Translations under genes and position numbers: made by a program | Part shown: positions 63,257 to 64,000 of the stretch, piece after piece | Layout: each line of letters starts with the position of its first letter | Numbering within the stretch: position 1 is the first letter of the stretch | Origin: Salegentibacter holothuriorum | Lineage (GTDB): Bacteria; Bacteroidota; Bacteroidia; Flavobacteriales; Flavobacteriaceae | Reading direction: 5' to 3' | Assembly (NCBI RefSeq): GCF_900168045.1 | Contig: NZ_FUYY01000002.1 | Coordinates: 496,001 to 560,000 of the forward strand | DNA: 64,000 nucleotides | Notes under the pieces: model-generated | Database searches by the model: none | What the model saw: the letters and a program-made list of their open reading frames with translations, nothing else | Told to the model about the DNA's origin: nothing

Positions 63257-64000
63257 TTAGCTGATATGCGATTTTACCAGGCTAACCTGGTCTTTAAAAA
63301 TATTTTCCATTACTGCTATGGTGCCGCCGTATAAACTTGAATGTGATCCAAGTGTAGAAAGCTCTATCCTGGTACGTTCCTTAAGCTGCATCATGCAATA
63401 GGTATTCATAGATTGTTGAATTGGTGTAGTAATAAATTTTTCTGCTTCCGCAATTTTCCCTTCCAAAATCACCAATTCGGGGTTAAATATTTGAATTAGA
63501 ATTGCAATTCCCTTTCCTAGTTTAATTCCTATCTCAGATAAAACTTTGATTGCGAATTGATCTCCTTTATTTGCTGCATCTATAATGGTTTCTGGTTCCA
63601 GTTTTTCTAATTCTTCTTTTGTAAGATTGTTTAAAACCGAAGTTTGCCCGGCTTTTAAGCCTTCTTTTGTTTTTCTAACCAATGCAAGGCCAGAAGCTTC
63701 TGTTTCTAAGCAACCACGTTTCCCGCAGTGACATAACAATCCATCTTCTGTCATTGGAATATGGCCAAATTCACCGGCAAAACCAGATTCTCCAGAGTGC
63801 ATTCTTCCGCCCATAATAATTCCCAGGCCAATACCCCAATCCATAGAAATTACAAGAACGTTGTTTTTGTTTTTAGCACTACCAAAGCGAAATTCGGCTA
63901 GACAAGCACTCTTGGCATCATTTAAAATGGCCACCGGTTTTTTAAATTTTTTCTCAAACTTTAATTTAAGTGACTCTGGCTCCTGTTCGCTTAAATAATA
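63257..64000 (-). CDS. ROK family protein (likely transcriptional regulator), 5' end cut by the window edge
   Basis: The frame enters from the right edge and 247 codons are visible before the stop at 63257. ROK features are ILNDAKSACLAEF (kinase-type Asp), ISMDWGIGLGIIMGG, SGFAGEFGHI and the zinc motif CHCGKRGCLE. A missing N-terminus would show whether it has a DNA-binding helix-turn-helix. The WGIGLG form and location ahead of nagB-lmbE favour a NagC-like repressor sensing an amino-sugar phosphate, but a sugar kinase (for GlcNAc or MurNAc) is possible. It starts the operon running to the amidase gene. Confidence 0.85.
   Translation of the reverse strand, partial: YYLSEQEPESLKLKFEKKFKKPVAILNDAKSACLAEFRFGSAKNKNNVLVISMDWGIGLGIIMGGRMHSGESGFAGEFGHIPMTEDGLLCHCGKRGCLETEASGLALVRKTKEGLKAGQTSVLNNLTKEELEKLEPETIIDAANKGDQFAIKVLSEIGIKLGKGIAILIQIFNPELVILEGKIAEAEKFITTPIQQSMNTYCMMQLKERTRIELSTLGSHSSLYGGTIAVMENIFKDQVSLVKSHIS

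Noticed and set aside
1-64000. CRISPR array, transposase gene, rRNA operon, toxin-antitoxin or secretion-system island
   Set aside because: I read the gaps and gene products on both strands and saw no regularly spaced direct repeats, insertion-sequence gene or rRNA-like block.

Overview
The window is chromosomal DNA of a Flavobacteriaceae bacterium (Bacteroidota). This rests on the AT-rich composition, a SusC/SusD pair, flavobacterial families (DUF4837, DUF4175, GH3-fold protein, head-GIN protein), TonB-linked outer-membrane physiology, and repeated Bacteroidetes-type -7 promoter elements (TAnnTTTG) upstream of genes. A Gramella/Salegentibacter/Zunongwangia-like marine genus would fit, but I cannot fix the genus from the sequence alone. 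There is no rRNA, prophage, transposase or CRISPR array; the single tRNA is tRNA-Cys(GCA). Region 1-10.3 kb: a DUF6909-like/GH3 pair, cell-envelope genes (M23 peptidase, TatA, DUF4837 lipoprotein, MltD-like LysM transglycosylase), pgk, then holB, a DoxX protein and an OmpH/Skp-like lipoprotein. Region 10.3-32.8 kb has several origin-proximal features: mnmG (gidA) bracketed by two parS-like palindromes (one lies inside the ybeY coding end), gltX, glnS, tRNA-Cys, rnr, an AT-rich 1.1-kb intergenic stretch carrying a perfect DnaA box that is a candidate oriC, rpiB, and rnpA. Region 32.8-44.8 kb: secreted M1 and S8 peptidases, an MBL hydrolase, two divergently placed cation/proton antiporters that both carry a TrkA-N/RCK tail, yebC, a decayed four-helix-bundle gene, and lepA. 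Region 45-64 kb reads as a dedicated amino-sugar and peptidoglycan-fragment (muropeptide) scavenging locus: FucP-type sugar MFS transporter, GH20 hexosaminidase, MurQ etherase, DeoR regulator, SusC/SusD importer, GHL10 (YngK-like) lipoprotein, sodium symporter, YkfB-like L-Ala-D/L-Glu epimerase, YkfC-like SH3b-NlpC/P60 lipoprotein, AmiD-like amidase lipoprotein, a NagB-LmbE fusion enzyme and a ROK protein cut by the right edge. Glycan and peptide arms of peptidoglycan breakdown are thus encoded together, but no MurNAc kinase is visible. Two families of dispersed intergenic repeats recur: a long hairpin built on CTGAAA..TTCAG arms, and a less familiar element ending in CTCGATTATCGAG that sits 14-46 bp before start codons in four of its five copies.
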